DNA of 64,000 nt from Branchiostoma floridae (GCF_000003815.2 NC_049997.1:9137875-9201874), one strand, 5' to 3'. Shown: positions 1-11,721, counted from the stretch's first letter. A program made the numbers and translations. The notes: generated by a model from the letters alone, not told the origin.

Positions 1-33
1 TAAGCCCAGAAAAGGAAAGAAAGTCGGATGTAC

Positions 34-132
34 CTCTATGTCGCCCCTGTTTCTGTGAATGTCCGCAAAGCACCTGAGACACTCTGCCTGGGACGGCCGG
101 TCGCCTTGGTGAAGGGCTATCTTCATGGCATC
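34..132 (-). CDS. RAPSN: Rapsyn, second coding exon (codons 232-264)
   Basis: On the reverse strand an AG acceptor at 133-134 opens a 99-nt frame of 33 codons that closes at a GT donor at 32-33. It joins the rapsyn exon at 5296-5988 in phase 0. The translated stretches [10 protein letters not shown] and [11 protein letters not shown] are what the rapsyn tetratricopeptide array shows just after the point where the first exon stops. The rest of the protein (later repeats, coiled coil and the RING-H2 domain known for the family) must lie left of position 1. The exon is short but has both splice sites and the right phase, so I am fairly sure of it. Confidence 0.85.
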
Positions 133-339
133 CTGGGAATGAGACGGGGAAGAATTAGCCCTACAGATTTGATTTGATTTGATTTCAGTTATTCGGCTGT
201 GGTACAACTAGCCGGAGGCTATTATCAAGGGTTATCCCTGATCTCAAAACACTGGACCTAGAGGAAAACCATTTTGCCATTTCATTAAAAAAAATTAAAA
301 AAACTGAATTTGTCCAGCAAATGGTTGGTCATGTGGTGT

Positions 340-450
340 TTTTAACGTTTTTCAGGCGTTTTGATCGGGCATTCTATTCTGTACCGTTTTGTTGATGTCT
401 CGCGGCCGCGGTACAAAATAGAAAGCCCGATAAAACGCCTTAAAAAACCG
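340..450. repeat. Hairpin element (family with copies at 38212 and 57890)
   Basis: An imperfect palindrome: the left arm near 354-378 is answered by the right arm near 417-440, with the core GCCCGATAAAACGCCT. The same core occurs in the elements at 38212-38361 and 57890-58073, so this is a member of that short non-autonomous DNA-transposon family. Confidence 0.6.
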
Positions 451-1733
451 TCAACAAACAGCCAAAACAAACAGCCAAAGCCTAGAGAGTACTGTATGCC
501 TACGGGCTTCTAAACTTTAAAATCCCCATACACTACAAGTAGAACCACCCATATGGATTCCTTCAGGAGCCCAGAAAATCACTCTGCTTTGATCAGGCAC
601 AACCGCCATGTGTATGTTTGTTTATGGTGATGCCTACAATTAGGCGACACCTTGTATGATCGGGGCGGGCGGAGGGGCGTGTTCAGGGGTAGCCCTCTAC
701 TCATTTGTCTCCCTCCGTTTGGTGAAGTTATAGTAGGATCCTCTTTATTTTCCCGTTTTGCAATGAGAGAATGTAAAAGAGAAACATTTAGTGGGAAGAT
801 TCCGAAGAAAACGAAAATTTCATACAAACATTTACATACACAGTCACAGAAACAAAATCAAAACGCAATATCATGAAACGATGACTTGGAAGTTCATCTG
901 TGTTGATAGATGTCATTCTGGATACTAGTAATCAGAGCGCCATTGACTTCTATCTGCAACTTATGATCCACTGTTCACAGAGTCATGTGTGCTATACCAA
1001 ATAACGTGAAGTCTCAGAAGCAGACTGTGTAGTCTGAAGTCGATCAGTCCAAAATTTGGAAAAGTCCAATTTTTTGTGTGTTTGAAATTGTAGTTCATCA
1101 AGGATCATAAAATTCTAGTACTTGTAGTTCTAGTTCTAGTACATAGTCTGCAAACTACCTGGTTGGAATATGATGTATAAATCTGCAAAATAATCAGAAC
1201 GAAAAAATGGATCTGGACATGATGGCAATGTCCTGCCACATGTAAACCATCTGCTGTGATAGTTTTATAAATATTTGTAACCAGAGCCGGCCCGGGCCCC
1301 GCGGCACTGTTACAGCACAGACATTCTTCTGGGGATGCATGGGCGCGATGCCACATGGCAGGCGTCACAAGCAGGGGGGAGATCACTAATTATGCTAAAG
1401 CAGGGGATGGAAGTTGATAAATAGAAGAAGAAGAAGAACTTTATTGCACGACAACTGTAGAGGATACAGTGTTTGGCAACTTGTACATACAATACATACA
1501 GAACAGTTTAACTACATGGGTTACTAGTATCTAAAAATCTAAGAGACTAATCTATTTTACACATGGTGTATAATATTTACAATCAGGCTAGCATTATGTG
1601 CTGGTTCATGATAGTATAATATTGTCTCGTTTTTTAAATGAGTTATATATAAATTGACCGGCATAGGCAGATATATCAGCAGGATATGATAGTAACATAT
1701 TAAACATATGAGGGTACAGTTTAGCTTGAGTAT

Positions 1734-1810
1734 CATTCTCCGTAGTGACTGCTGACTCAGTACTTTCGCTTGTTAACCACTGAGCCAAAGGTCACTCACT
1801 ACGGAGAATG
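1734..1810. repeat. Perfect 15-bp inverted repeat
   Basis: CATTCTCCGTAGTGA at 1734-1748 is matched exactly by its reverse complement at 1796-1810, with a 47-bp loop. This is most likely a small hairpin transposon remnant in the rapsyn intron. Confidence 0.6.
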
Positions 1811-4310
1811 GTACCAGTCAGGTAAGGTACAGTTCGGTTGAAAATTGTTTTCAAGCATTGTTATCTGCGTGAAAGTGGGGGTCTTGTTTTCACTGACCAG
1901 TTTATGCGTCTGTTCATATTTATTATGTGTCTATGTGTATGGAAATTTAGGCCAGCAATAATAGGCTATACATGATATTTGGTTTGGGGGCGTTTTGGTT
2001 TTCAGAAGACAAAGGTAAATATCTTTTTTTTGGGGTACCTACTGGCGGCTTTTCATGGTATGGCAGCGGCACTTCCTGTTTTGTATCTTATGTCCCGGGC
2101 ATGCTGTGGTTTTACCTTCAGGATCTTTGTGAGGTGAGATTAGGTTGATTATGATAATCTCTCCTAAAAGTCATAGTCACCAATACAAAAATTAACGTAA
2201 ATGAATACAGTTTAGCTGTCAATGGACATATTTTGGAAGAGTCAAAATTGTGCAATGTTGTGATGAAAGAAACAACTAATATAGCTTAAGGCAAAAGAAC
2301 TCTTGAAGAAAGAAAAAAATATAATAGATAAGTAGAAAATACAGCGTGTGTTTCATTTGGTCCCATGGTCTGGGAAAATGTGTGTGCATGATTTTGTCTT
2401 CATCGCCTTCAAAGCAACAATCCGATTTGTCCCCGCTAGTAGGTAACCATATAAGTAACCTTATATGCAGGGGGATTTCAAAGTCAAATACAAGGTTAAC
2501 ATGATTAAAAAATGAACAAATGATGGGTACATAGGTTATTTTGTTACAGACAAAATCGGAGTGAGACCATTTAGCATTTTCAGCATTGCAAATGATCCAA
2601 TCTTATATCAGCACTACGTATAATTTGATCATATTTCATATAATCATGGAACATATGCGCCATACGAATAGAAAGGCGTACGGCGAAAATTGCAGCGTTG
2701 CCGCTGAATGAAAAACAAATTGTCGGGAGCGCATCAAAATGAGATTTGCAGTGATAAAGAATGTTCACTTATGATACTTGACGCAGCGTAATTAAGTTAT
2801 CATGAAGTACATATTAGGTTGTGAAAATTCATGTCGAATTGTGTCATATTGCGAACTGCGCCTTTTTGGAAATTTTAAAAAAATCGCAATTTCAGACGCA
2901 ATTTTACGCGGGCCGTTGAGCTAACCCACTATCCCCGGTGTGCATTGCACTGATAGGTGCGTAACAAATTCTTGACAGCCTCACAAACCTCCCGTTTTAG
3001 TACAGCATTCAGAGTAGAGTAGACTAATCCCTGAGACGAAGTGATCGACGTTTTGTATGTTGATAACGTCATGTATGTTTACCTTCCTGTCAATTGTCGC
3101 TCTATCGGATAGCTTCAAGTTAAAAGCTGGCTATAGTCAAAACAAAAGGACAACAAATGCGTCGTTTGTTTGAGTCGTTGTGTGATATCTTTAACGTTAT
3201 CATTACTCGATTTCAACCTCTGTTTAATGTTTATGTACGCCGGGCACATTAAAAACCGCCCAAGTGACGATATGTTTGTACAAATGGATGAAATGGAAAA
3301 AACCCAAATGAAGTTTATCTATATTTAGACAAAGTTCTAACTAGCATTTAGATTAAAGGCATTTTAAGCTCTAGCTTGTGAGAATTTTTCAAATTTGGAA
3401 AGTCCGACTTCTGTGTACATATGCCGGATACGCTTTTCGTTCCTGCTCCCTTTTTTAGGTCAGGACTATGTAAACAATTTCAGCGGCATATCAGACCAGA
3501 ATTTTATCGAAATCTAAGTGAGAATTTTTCTTTTGGTTTGCTTTAATTAGACACACCCATTAACACTTAATAGAGAATAATGAAAATTCAATCTTTTTTG
3601 TTGTTGAGATATCTCAATCTTTAAGATTATCGATACGTTAGCAAAAAAAGAAATTGAATGGTCCATGGTTTAAAGCGATTCCGGTACGTGGTTAATTCAA
3701 ATTAGACGTAACATGTAAGGCAAACTCCTCAAATGGGTCTGATCCAGTGACCACTCACTGGTTAGTCAGAGTATCAGGTTACAGTTTTACGGACATAATT
3801 GACCCCCCCCTCCCTCCCCGTAACCTTTGACTTTTCGTACATCTATCTAGTCTGACCTTGACTCGTAAATAAGCCAGAGTGCAACAACTTGTTAAATCTC
3901 GGATTATCCGGATAAAGACGTCAAGCAACTAGCTAATAATCCGTTACTCCGTCAACAAATCCTTTTTTTTAGTAGCGTTATGAAATATCTTATTAGCTGT
4001 CCTCTTCGCATAAAAGAAGAGGACACGTCTCGTCGAAAGACAAACCGAAGGCTCGTATGCTATGTGACGAATTCGGTACTATGTTCTGGTTTGGCCTTCG
4101 GGTCAACCGGGGAGTCAGGAGGTTCAGTAAACAGTCCATTATCCGTCAATCATCTGGGGAAACATTCCCACTATCAGTTGCACGGAAAAATGTTAACAGT
4201 GCGCATCGGCATGATTAAACCCAGACCTAGCCTGGGTAACAGGATGGTTCGGGACCTACATAGTCCAGGCCGTCTTCAAGTACAAGTGTTGTGCCGTCCC
4301 CACATTTCTG

Positions 4311-4502
4311 CTTAGCCTGGATGTCAGACTGTTTGCAGGACTTACACTAGCCTGGATACCAGACTTCGGCCCGATCTCAATAATATCTATCGAGCACGGT
4401 CTAACTCAGGTGCATGCTGTAGAACTTGAGGGCATGTTGACCCTAGAGCCGAGGAGTTGGGCTGTGTAGGCCCTGGGAACAGTCTGCCATCCAGGCTAGG
4501 CC
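4311..4502. repeat. Short element with TAGCCTGGAT-type terminal inverted repeats
   Basis: TAGCCTGGATGTCAGAC and TAGCCTGGATACCAGAC on the left face GTCTGCCATCCAGGCTAGG on the right. The same terminal motif closes the hairpins at 26750-26861 and 55052-55152, so the three are probably related. Confidence 0.55.
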
Positions 4503-5295
4503 TGCGCAGGCAAGCTTCTCGGCTTCATGTCTATAAACTGAGGGGTGTCTGTGGTAAAAATCAGTTGGGGGCGTGTTGGCAACGACTGTCGGAAAAATCT
4601 CAAGACGTTGCAAGCAAGATGAAGGGATGGTCTCAAAACACGGATATCGTTTCCTGTGGTATAAAATCTCACTCTCAGCCTTGAACAAAATGTTATTGTA
4701 TAGGTGAACGCTTGAAACTATTTGTCATCTAATTCAACGATAGTGCAAAATATCTACTTTAGCTGTAAATATTGCCATCCTCACGCCCCTCCTCAATAAT
4801 AAGTGAAAATGTTACAATTTTTCACATTGAATTTATAACGTTACGTTCAGTTTATATATGTTGTAAGGGATTGCATTCGTCTTTCGGAAGTTAATACGTA
4901 AAATGGTGGTCCCGTGTTGGAGGAGGTGCCTCGAGCACGTTAACCGCCTTATTACTTAAATTGGGTACCTAGTGGCTGCAATAATACACCAATGTAAATT
5001 ATTTCACACTTTCACCGAGCTTTTACCATTAGTTTAAATGACTACATTTCTACTAAAAGCGCAAAATCCAATCATTATGCGGAGCGTGGGACAGTTCATT
5101 AACCACTGCCATGGAGGAAGAAGTCAAACCCGACAATGGTATTAAATAGCAAACTATAAAATTGTACCATATAGTAGTTCATTAGTCACTAGCATAGTGT
5201 GATGTATCACACTATTTTCTAGTCTTCGTGACTATACACGCAAATTAGCCTTCGGGCATGATTTTGCAAATAAAACAACAAATAATCATTATTAC

Positions 5296-5988
5296 CTCGC
5301 AAGACTCCATAGCTTCGGTGAGCCGTCCCATCTTCCTCTGCGCCATGGCTATGTTCAAGCTGCACACTGTCTCCATCTTCCAGCTCCACCTCGCTCCATA
5401 GTCCCCCAAGATCTCACGCGCCTTTCCGTAAAAATACTGACTCCTCTCGTAGTCTCTCAGCTGATAAAACAGTCCCCCTACGCTCAGGAAAGTCCTACAC
5501 TCCAGCACTCTATCGTCGTAGGTCTGGGAATAGGACAGCGCGTTCTCAAAGTGTTCTAACGCGGTGCAGAACTCGCTCAGACCCAAGTGGGCATTCGCCA
5601 TGCAGTGGTAAAACCGTCCGAACGTGTGCTTCCGCCTGCGCCCCACAAAAGCGTTGTTGAGGCTATGTTTGCAGTACGCGATGGCCTTTTCGTACTCGCA
5701 TAACCGCTCGTTGCTCCGCGCTATGTTGAGATACGCCTCTTCCCGGAACTCGTCCGCGTCCATAGAGTTCGCCACGTCTATCTGTTGTATGGATGCCTTC
5801 AGCATCTCTCTGTATTTCCCCACCTCGTCCCAAGCTGAGGCGAGGTAGCCCAGGGTTCGGAATTTCAGGCGAGGTTCCGTGATTTTGGGGAGAGTTTTGG
5901 TCCATTTGGTAATGGCGGCGTCGATGTTGTGAGCGTCGTAGTGTTTGAGACCTTCCTCCACGTGTTGTTTCACCGCCCGTTGACCCAT
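5296..5988 (-). CDS. RAPSN: Rapsyn, first coding exon (codons 1-231)
   Basis: Rapsyn is the peripheral-membrane scaffold that binds and clusters nicotinic acetylcholine receptors at synapses. The exon starts at ATG 5988 with Met-Gly-Gln; Gly2 is the N-myristoylation site known in the family. The open frame then runs through five or so 34-residue tetratricopeptide helix pairs, with recognisable family segments such as YREMLKASIQQID, EEAYLNIARSNERLCEYEKA and MAQRKMGRLTEAMESCE. It ends at a consensus donor (GAG, then GTAATA) in phase 0, and the frame past the donor is intron. The second exon is at 34-132. Known rapsyns are about 410 residues, so these two exons cover roughly the first 264. A generic TPR protein is the alternative, but the MGQ start and the overall order of motifs favour rapsyn. 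Confidence 0.93.
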
Positions 5989-7090
5989 GGCGGTCCTCGC
6001 GCCTTGACTCCGGGACTGATCTCAGCAATCCTTCACCACCAGTTCCCCTTTCTCTAGCTTTAGCTGTGACTACGCATTCCTCTCCGTCTACTCTCTGGCA
6101 CTGTCATAGTGTCGTCTACACCAACTGTACTGGCAAGAGAGAGAGACAAAACTTGGTCGAGGCTTGGCGACCTGGAATCGACCCGTGGAGCACAGAGTTT
6201 TGACAGCGGCGTTTTTCTCGTGCCCGGGAACCGGATATGCTAAAATTTGGCACCCCGCGATCAGATTCTCGTCAGCAAGAGCCAGTAAATACTGCCTGTC
6301 AACACCAGGAATACAAGACCGACCCTGTAAGGTTAAATACTGTCAGTTTTAGGGACCGCTTCCCGAGCACGAGCACGCTGTGTGTGACGGGGACAGCTAG
6401 CGGAGCTGTGCTGATCAATGCTCACCATCTGAAGCTCATCTGATGGGGAGAAATCATTTGGCATCGGCTAAATTTCCCCGCGGACGGCTTGCGCTGAGAT
6501 GTCTATCATCGCTCAGAATCCAACCGCATTACTGCAAGCGAAATTCCTTCCCTTTCGGTGGGGAAGGAGGGACATGGCGCGCGGGCTGTTGTGACGTTCA
6601 GAGAAAGTATCGTGCCGTGCGGCGACCTCCCTGACCGACTTCCAGACTCGGAAGCCTTCCTCCAGCTGTATCCTGTATTGTGATCGCGTTGCCTGTCAAA
6701 CTCCCCTGCCAAATGACCGTAAGGCACACACAGAAACACTCCAGCTACCGAAGGCCGCCCCTTATAAACAAACCAGCATGTCTCCGTACCTCACTCAGTC
6801 ACCATCCTCCATTTTTGATTTGACCTTGAACACCGTGAGGTCGACACATTTCACGACCGTCCGTCTCTCGGAGGTGGTGTCGGGATCCGTCAGGCACGGC
6901 CTCGGGCGTGTTGAGCCACTTGAGCCGGGGCCCTGGGAGCAGCGGCGCCTGGAATGGCGCCAGAAACGCGCGGAAAGAGCGCTGCGCTGACTGGAGAGGA
7001 CAGGAGCCATCTGGAAGCGGACACACGGGGGTAAACAAACATGGCATTCCCGAGGGATGCTCACTAAATGCGGTAACCCGCGACGGCAAT
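5989..7090 (-). promoter_or_regulatory. Rapsyn upstream region, CpG-rich
   Basis: About 1.1 kb immediately upstream of the rapsyn start codon is visibly richer in G+C and in CG dinucleotides than the flanking DNA (for example around 6475-6640 and 6890-7030), and no gene is seen on the opposite strand. It should hold the 5' untranslated region and promoter, but I cannot place a transcription start. A reverse-strand TTTATAAGG near 6760-6770 is a possible TATA-like site and no more than that. Confidence 0.4.
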
Positions 7091-7092
7091 GT

Positions 7093-7275
7093 TACGTAGG
7101 CCTTACCCTGGGAGCCAGCCGGGATCGGGCAGCTAGGACAGTTTATCTACCCTTCTCCTTCAGGCTTAAACTCCCCCGGAGCACTAATGTGAGATCTGCG
7201 GGCTGACTGCCTTGAGTCCCCGAACAAAACTCACTAGCTACCCGGTCCTGTCTGGCTCCCAGGGTACGTAGGCCT
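7093..7275. repeat. Inverted-repeat element with TACGTAGGCC ends
   Basis: TACGTAGGCC(TT)ACCCTGGGAGCCAG on the left is the near-exact reverse complement of the right end at about 7252-7275. With about 180 bp in total and no coding capacity, it looks like a MITE. Confidence 0.75.
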
Positions 7276-7411
7276 AGGTTCCGTACAGTTACCAGCTAGT
7301 ATTGCACCTTATATGAGGATGAACTGAACTGAACTGAACTGAATTCCAATGGCAAATGTTATCATTAAAAAAATTCTACAGTCCGCGTATTTTGTTCCAA
7401 CTTCTCAGGGT

Positions 7412-7614
7412 TAGGCTTATGTGACATTTCCAAACCGGGGCCCGGGCGGGCAGATTTCGGGAGCGAAAAGTATGATACAAAAGACATCAAACTACACAAG
7501 ATGTCAAAATAAGAATTCATGGGAGTGATTTGTGCATATTTCTAGGTACAAATTTAAATTTTTCGTTTCTTGAAACATCTCGGCCGGGTCCCGGTTTGGA
7601 AATGTGACCTAGGC
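7412..7614. repeat. MITE with CCGGGGCCCGG-type terminal repeats
   Basis: The left end carries TTTCCAAACCGGGGCCCGGG and the right end GGGTCCCGGTTTGGAAATG, about 200 bp apart. This is the most dispersed family in the window: related ends are visible near 14565, 25490, 35745, 37200, 45540 and 60045. It has no coding capacity. Confidence 0.8.
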
Positions 7615-7616
7615 AT

Positions 7617-8257
7617 AAGGTCGACGTCACACTTCCAACTCGGGACCCGGCCGGGTAGCTATAGGAAACGAAAAATATATATATATAGGAAAAGCAAAAA
7701 ATCACACATGACGTAAAAAAAAATAATCAGGAGCATACTTTGTAAACTGACTGACTGATTTTGTGTATATTCCTTTAGTCTCTACCAGACTCCGGATCGC
7801 TGGAAAATCGTAGAATGGAACAACTAGAGGAGCAAGCCGGCCAGAGGAATATAACCGGCCAGGGAATTCGGAACAGCACGCGATCCTAGACTCCGGATCG
7901 CTGGAAAAATCGTAGAAATGGAACAGATAGAGGAGTAAGCCGGGAGAGGAATATAACCGGCCAGGGAACAGCACGCGATCCTAGGAGTCTGTAGAATCCC
8001 GGCATGTTGTTTGATGTCCACTAATCGCTATCTAATAGGTGTGAAGAGGCTAAGTTACCCTTTTATTGCTTTCCGTCGCGTGCTGTTCCCTGGCCGGTTA
8101 TATTCCTCTGGCCGGCTCACTCCTCTATTTGTTCCATTTCTACGATTTTTCCAGTGATCCGGAGTCTGGTAGAGACTAATATTCCTTTGTAAACACCTTT
8201 ATTTTTCGTTTCCGCAAACATCCCGACCGGGCCCCGTTTTGAAAATGGGACATAAGC
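7617..8257. mobile_element. Second copy of the same MITE family, split by a nested insertion
   Basis: A left end at 7617-7675 (ACTCGGGACCCGGCCGGGTA) is answered by a right end at about 8205-8257 (GACCGGGCCCCGTTTTGAAA). The interior is interrupted by an unrelated palindromic element at 7776-8178, so this appears to be a nested insertion. Confidence 0.6.
7776..8178. repeat. Palindromic element with a duplicated left arm
   Basis: Ends TAGTCTCTACCAGACTCCGG and CCGGAGTCTGGTAGAGACTA are reverse complements. The left arm is present twice in tandem (about 7790-7888 and 7889-7982), each copy with ATCGTAGAA, GGAATATAACCGGCCAGGGA and GCACGCGATCCT. The right arm (about 8075-8178) matches either copy. 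A diverged relative is at 11798-11978. Confidence 0.75.
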
Positions 8258-8271
8258 CTCAGGCATAATAC

Positions 8272-8500
8272 GCCTAACAATAATGATCTAGCAGACGGCA
8301 GAATACACAAAAAAAGTAAGAAAAATCATTTCTATATCTGAAATTCGTTGAGTATCCATCGAACACTGCAGTGACGCAAGCGTGACACAAGTGCAGTGAG
8401 AGTGCACTTGCGTCAAAATAACAAAACAGTGACTCAGTGAACGAACCCTGCATTGACGTATGCTTGACGCAAGTACAGTGAGAGTGCACCGTGTTTCATA
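8272..8500. repeat. Variant of the AAGGTGGTATCTCACTGC MITE family
   Basis: It shares with the copies at 12077, 12608, 36126, 39281, 44462 and 50815 the segments CTGAAATTCGTTGAGTA and AATAACAAAACAGTG and an ending related to GTGCAGTGAGAGTGCACC. Here the usual GGTGCGGCACTGCGG is replaced by GACGCAAGCGTGAC-type sequence, as in the 44462 copy. Confidence 0.6.
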
Positions 8501-9190
8501 TATGCATAGACCACGGACCGATGTGAGCGCTGCAGCTTATAATTGTGAAAAAAAGTGCTCACAGGCGATCTCATGGAGAACTGCAACGCATCACCAAGTA
8601 ACCGAAACCAATCTTATCTTCAAAATTGCAGTGTCTTATTGTTGTCGGTTTCTGGAAATTCCTGCTGGGCCGGTTCCATGTTTGTTCCGATGTAGAGTTG
8701 TTATCAGAGTTTGGCAGGATGCGGAGGTTGAATGTTGTACAGAGTATTCATTCATCTGTTACCAAAATGCTATATTCTGCTGATTTGTAAAAAAGATGAT
8801 TACAGATACATGATGTGATCCTTTGTGCTGCTCCAAGGCTAAGATAATAATGCTGACATCATTGGACAAAAGATACTGAAAGCTGGCTGAAGCTGTCAAT
8901 GAGAAGGTTACCTGTGCGTGACAATGTGTCCATTCATGTTATGTAATCCACCTTTGTTAATTCTCTCAAAACCTTATGAGATGGCGCATGTTACCGGTAA
9001 TACAGCTACCAATGCATCCCTAATTTCAAATTCTTACATATAAAGAATATGCTTCTTGCTCTTTTGTCATCCGCAATAGCGGTGAAACATGATGTTTTAT
9101 GAAGTAGCTAGTGGTAGTGCAATGTGGCGCGCGTGTTTGATACCCTTAGTCTTTTTGATAAGCGTGATGTTTCTTTTTTTTACTTTCAAC

Positions 9191-9496
9191 ACGCACACAT
9201 CCTGTCACAGGCACACGCGCACACAGACAGAGGCACGCGTACATACACACACATACACGCCCACAGACATAAACACATATACACAGGCACATATACACAA
9301 ACACACGCACACACACACACACACACGCGCATTCACAGGCACACGCACACACACACATTCACAGGCGCGCGCACACACACACATTCACAGGCGCGCGCAC
9401 ACACACGCACACACACGCGCGCGCGCGCGCACACACACACATTCACAGACACACATACACACACACACTCACTCACACACACACAGAGAGAGAGAG
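9191..9496. repeat. AC-rich microsatellite
   Basis: About 300 bp dominated by ACAC with ACGC, ATTCACAGGC and GCGC interruptions, ending in a short GA run. Long open frames across it in several frames are a by-product of the simple repeat. Confidence 0.97.
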
Positions 9497-9820
9497 GGGG
9501 TAGAGCTCAAAACATAACCCCGATGTACAAAATTAGTGTTGACAGGCGTTGTCAGTGTTCTGAGCTATGTACATCTGACTGCCAGGCTTTTCTACTCAAT
9601 TAATGTATGGAATATGCACATAATAAAAGTATGCAAGGTATCTCCAAGTCAGGAAGATAAAAATTTAACAAAATTCTCTAATTTCAAACGTAGAGTTATT
9701 AACACATGTGTACACCTGAATGTCCCTGAATGATGTTTTGTACATAACACCGTATGGGTGCCCCTGGTACATAAAGACACCATAATAGAACTAAAAATCA
9801 TTGAATCGTGTCGAAGAAAC

Positions 9821-9847
9821 GCACACGCCCAGTTTGGCCAATCATCA
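9821..9847 (+). promoter_or_regulatory. ACACGCCC element of unit 1
   Basis: GCACACGCCC followed by a CCAATCAT motif. It sits 366 bp before the unit 1 start codon, or about 165 bp if the 201-bp transposon at 9848-10048 is removed. That matches the spacing of the equivalent sites in units 2 to 5. Confidence 0.45.
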
Positions 9848-10048
9848 TACCGTAAACGGGGAAATATTCGTGCGGATTTAATTTCGCGATAGGGGGCAAA
9901 TGGGTTGTTCGCAGTGGTTTTAAGTTCGCGCTTTAGACCATGAGGTCGCAAGATGTATGCAAAAGACGGGGGGAAATCCGCGGTAGATATGTCACTGCAA
10001 CAAAAAGCCGAAAATATAACCCTCGTGAATATTATCCCTTTTACAGTA
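9848..10048. mobile_element. MITE inserted in the unit 1 promoter region
   Basis: TACCGTAAACGGGGAAATATTC at the left is the inverted counterpart of GAATATTATCCCTTTTACAGTA at the right, about 200 bp apart. Inside are TTCGCGG/TTTTAAGTTCGCG words that also fill 50600-50810. It separates the ACACGCCC element from the start codon of unit 1. Confidence 0.75.
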
Positions 10049-10188
10049 CATTATACATAGCAGTTACATAATCATTTTACTGCGCAGGGGTATGCTTTGT
10101 TGTCAAATAAAATGGAAGGCGAAGCAAATTCGGACGCCTCTCCACAGAGAGAAAGCGTGCTCTGAGATCGCTCCTCCAAAAATCAGAC

Positions 10189-10264
10189 ATGTTTTCCGAG
10201 GAGTTTTCCCTCGTGGTGACGGTGTTCGTGTTTCTGACGCCGGAGGGAGGAGCCTGGCAGGACC
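10189..10264 (+). CDS. Unit 1 signal-peptide exon
   Basis: ATG opens 25 codons with a hydrophobic core (LVVTVFVFLTP) and ends with one base of the next codon at a consensus GTGAGT donor, phase 1. The 5' leader and the signal share clear similarity with the exons at 16319 and 18954: the words CAAAGCGTGCTCTGAG-, -ATCAGACATG and GTGACGGTGTT recur. I take it as the first coding exon of a secreted protein whose next exons are 12380-12562 (CCP) and 13284-14454 (CTLD). Whether it splices to those particular exons is inference from phase and order. Confidence 0.8.
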
Positions 10265-11325
10265 GTGAGTAAAGATTAAGCCAAATGTTACAATAGCCAG
10301 AGCTATAGCTAACTAGATATATAGAGAGATGACATGTCCACACCAGCCTGGTGGTCCCGGATGGATGGATTCCCATAGTCGATAGTCTCCTTAGCATCTT
10401 GGTTTTATTTGGACTGTCATGATGGTAGTGGGACGGTCAGGCATGGCCGGAGCGCTAGCGGCGTGCGACGTGGGTCTCGCCCGCAGGCAAAAAACACCGC
10501 TGTCCGCCAAATGCTACAATAGCGAGTGAGCTATAGCTAACTAGATATATAGAGAGATGACATGTCCACATTGTGCTGTGTTTCTGGCCAGACAGATCTC
10601 AGGGACCTGGGAGGGCCTGCATTTATTGTTCTCAATTAATCAACTCAGCACCAAGCAGATACACATTGTCAGACTATTCTCCAAGCAGATCCTACGGTAG
10701 CATTCGTGGTTCTCCCGTCATTCACGACGGATGAGCGTCTCTGGCGCCTCGTCCTGACAAATGTGTATCAAGTCTACTCTCCAAGCAGAGGTTAGGCTCC
10801 GAACTTCAATCGAAGATGGTAGAGGCCGGGCGGGTGGAACTGACCATAACAACTGGTAAGTCGTGGGGGGTGAGAGGGGGCAATGACCTCATAAGAGAAG
10901 GCTATCCTGGTCAGGGCTGTCCCCAGGTTTAATAACTTTTTTTTCCATCCCAAAAGATTCCCACTTGTTGTTTGGGAGCCAATTTGGATGATTTTCCTCT
11001 TTGAATCTGTCATTTCAAGCTTATGAAGACACATTTTCATCAATTTTATGTAGTACAATGTACTGAGGTTCAGATTTGGGGGATGCATGGGGTGAATACT
11101 TCTTCGTCCTAATAAGCAACGGTCAGATGTTTCAGACAGTATCCAAATATCAAGACAATCTGTATAGGCATTCTCGAGTTGTGATGTTTACACACATAGA
11201 CAGACGCATGCAAATGCTAACAAAATATAGTAATCTTCTTGGCAAAGCTAAAAATGCTGCTTGGATTGTACTTGGAGTTGGAACATGAGATTACATTTAC
11301 CAACAGTATTGAATGGATAGGACTT

Positions 11326-11425
11326 NNNNNNNNNNNNNNNNNNNNNNNNNNNNNNNNNNNNNNNNNNNNNNNNNNNNNNNNNNNNNNNNNNNNNNNNNNN
11401 NNNNNNNNNNNNNNNNNNNNNNNNN
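11326..11425. other. Assembly gap (100 N)
   Basis: One hundred N, probably a gap of unknown size. An exon of unit 1 could be hidden here. Confidence 0.95.
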
Positions 11426-11589
11426 CTTCTTCAAGTTAGTAGTACGGCTAGTTTCGAATGCTCTAACCGCTGCATGACACTGGTTCCTCCATGAATTATT
11501 TCTGTTCTTGGAGTCAGTTTTTCCCAGGTGAACAATTTGACATTTTTTCAAGTTGCTCTTGAGATAGTCATTAATACTATAAGCATGAG

Positions 11590-11721
11590 ATAGCATAAGA
11601 TAGTATCAAAATCTGGCAAAGAAGAGTAGCCAGCCTAGGAGCGTGTATGCGACCGGAGGTGCCAGTCGGACTCCCTTTGGCCGGCTATACTCCTTAGCCA
11701 GCTTTATTACTATCTTATGGC
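11590..11721. repeat. MITE with AGCATAAGATAGTATCAAAA ends
   Basis: The left end AGCATAAGATAGTATCAAAA..GGC is inverted at the right as AGCTTTATTACTATCTTATG. Other copies are at 61596-61727 and 63858 onwards. Confidence 0.75.

Larger units (their letters stand above)
133..5295 (-). other. Rapsyn intron 1
   Basis: A 5.16-kb intron bounded by a GTAATA donor beside 5296 and a CCCAG acceptor beside 132. It contains hairpin or inverted-repeat elements at 340-450, 1734-1810 and 4311-4502. A segment near 1425-1500 resembles the A/T-rich 3' end of a LINE-type element on the reverse strand. Just inside the donor, about 5238-5285, is a piece of a dispersed repeat whose relatives lie near 27135, 45605 and 54785. 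No other exon was recognised on either strand. Confidence 0.7.

Noticed and set aside
2300..2770. Possible reverse-strand remnant of a LINE zinc-knuckle region (CCFEGDEDKIMH)
   Set aside because: Only a few residues fit the expected C..C..E..H spacing and the frame is broken; not enough to support a call.
3980..4315. 111-codon forward frame inside the rapsyn intron
   Set aside because: No recognisable domain, overlaps a transposon end, and the composition is that of random sequence.
9089..9603. Long open frames over the AC-rich stretch
   Set aside because: The frames exist only because of the ACAC microsatellite; composition is Thr-His or Cys-Val repeats with no domain and no splice context.
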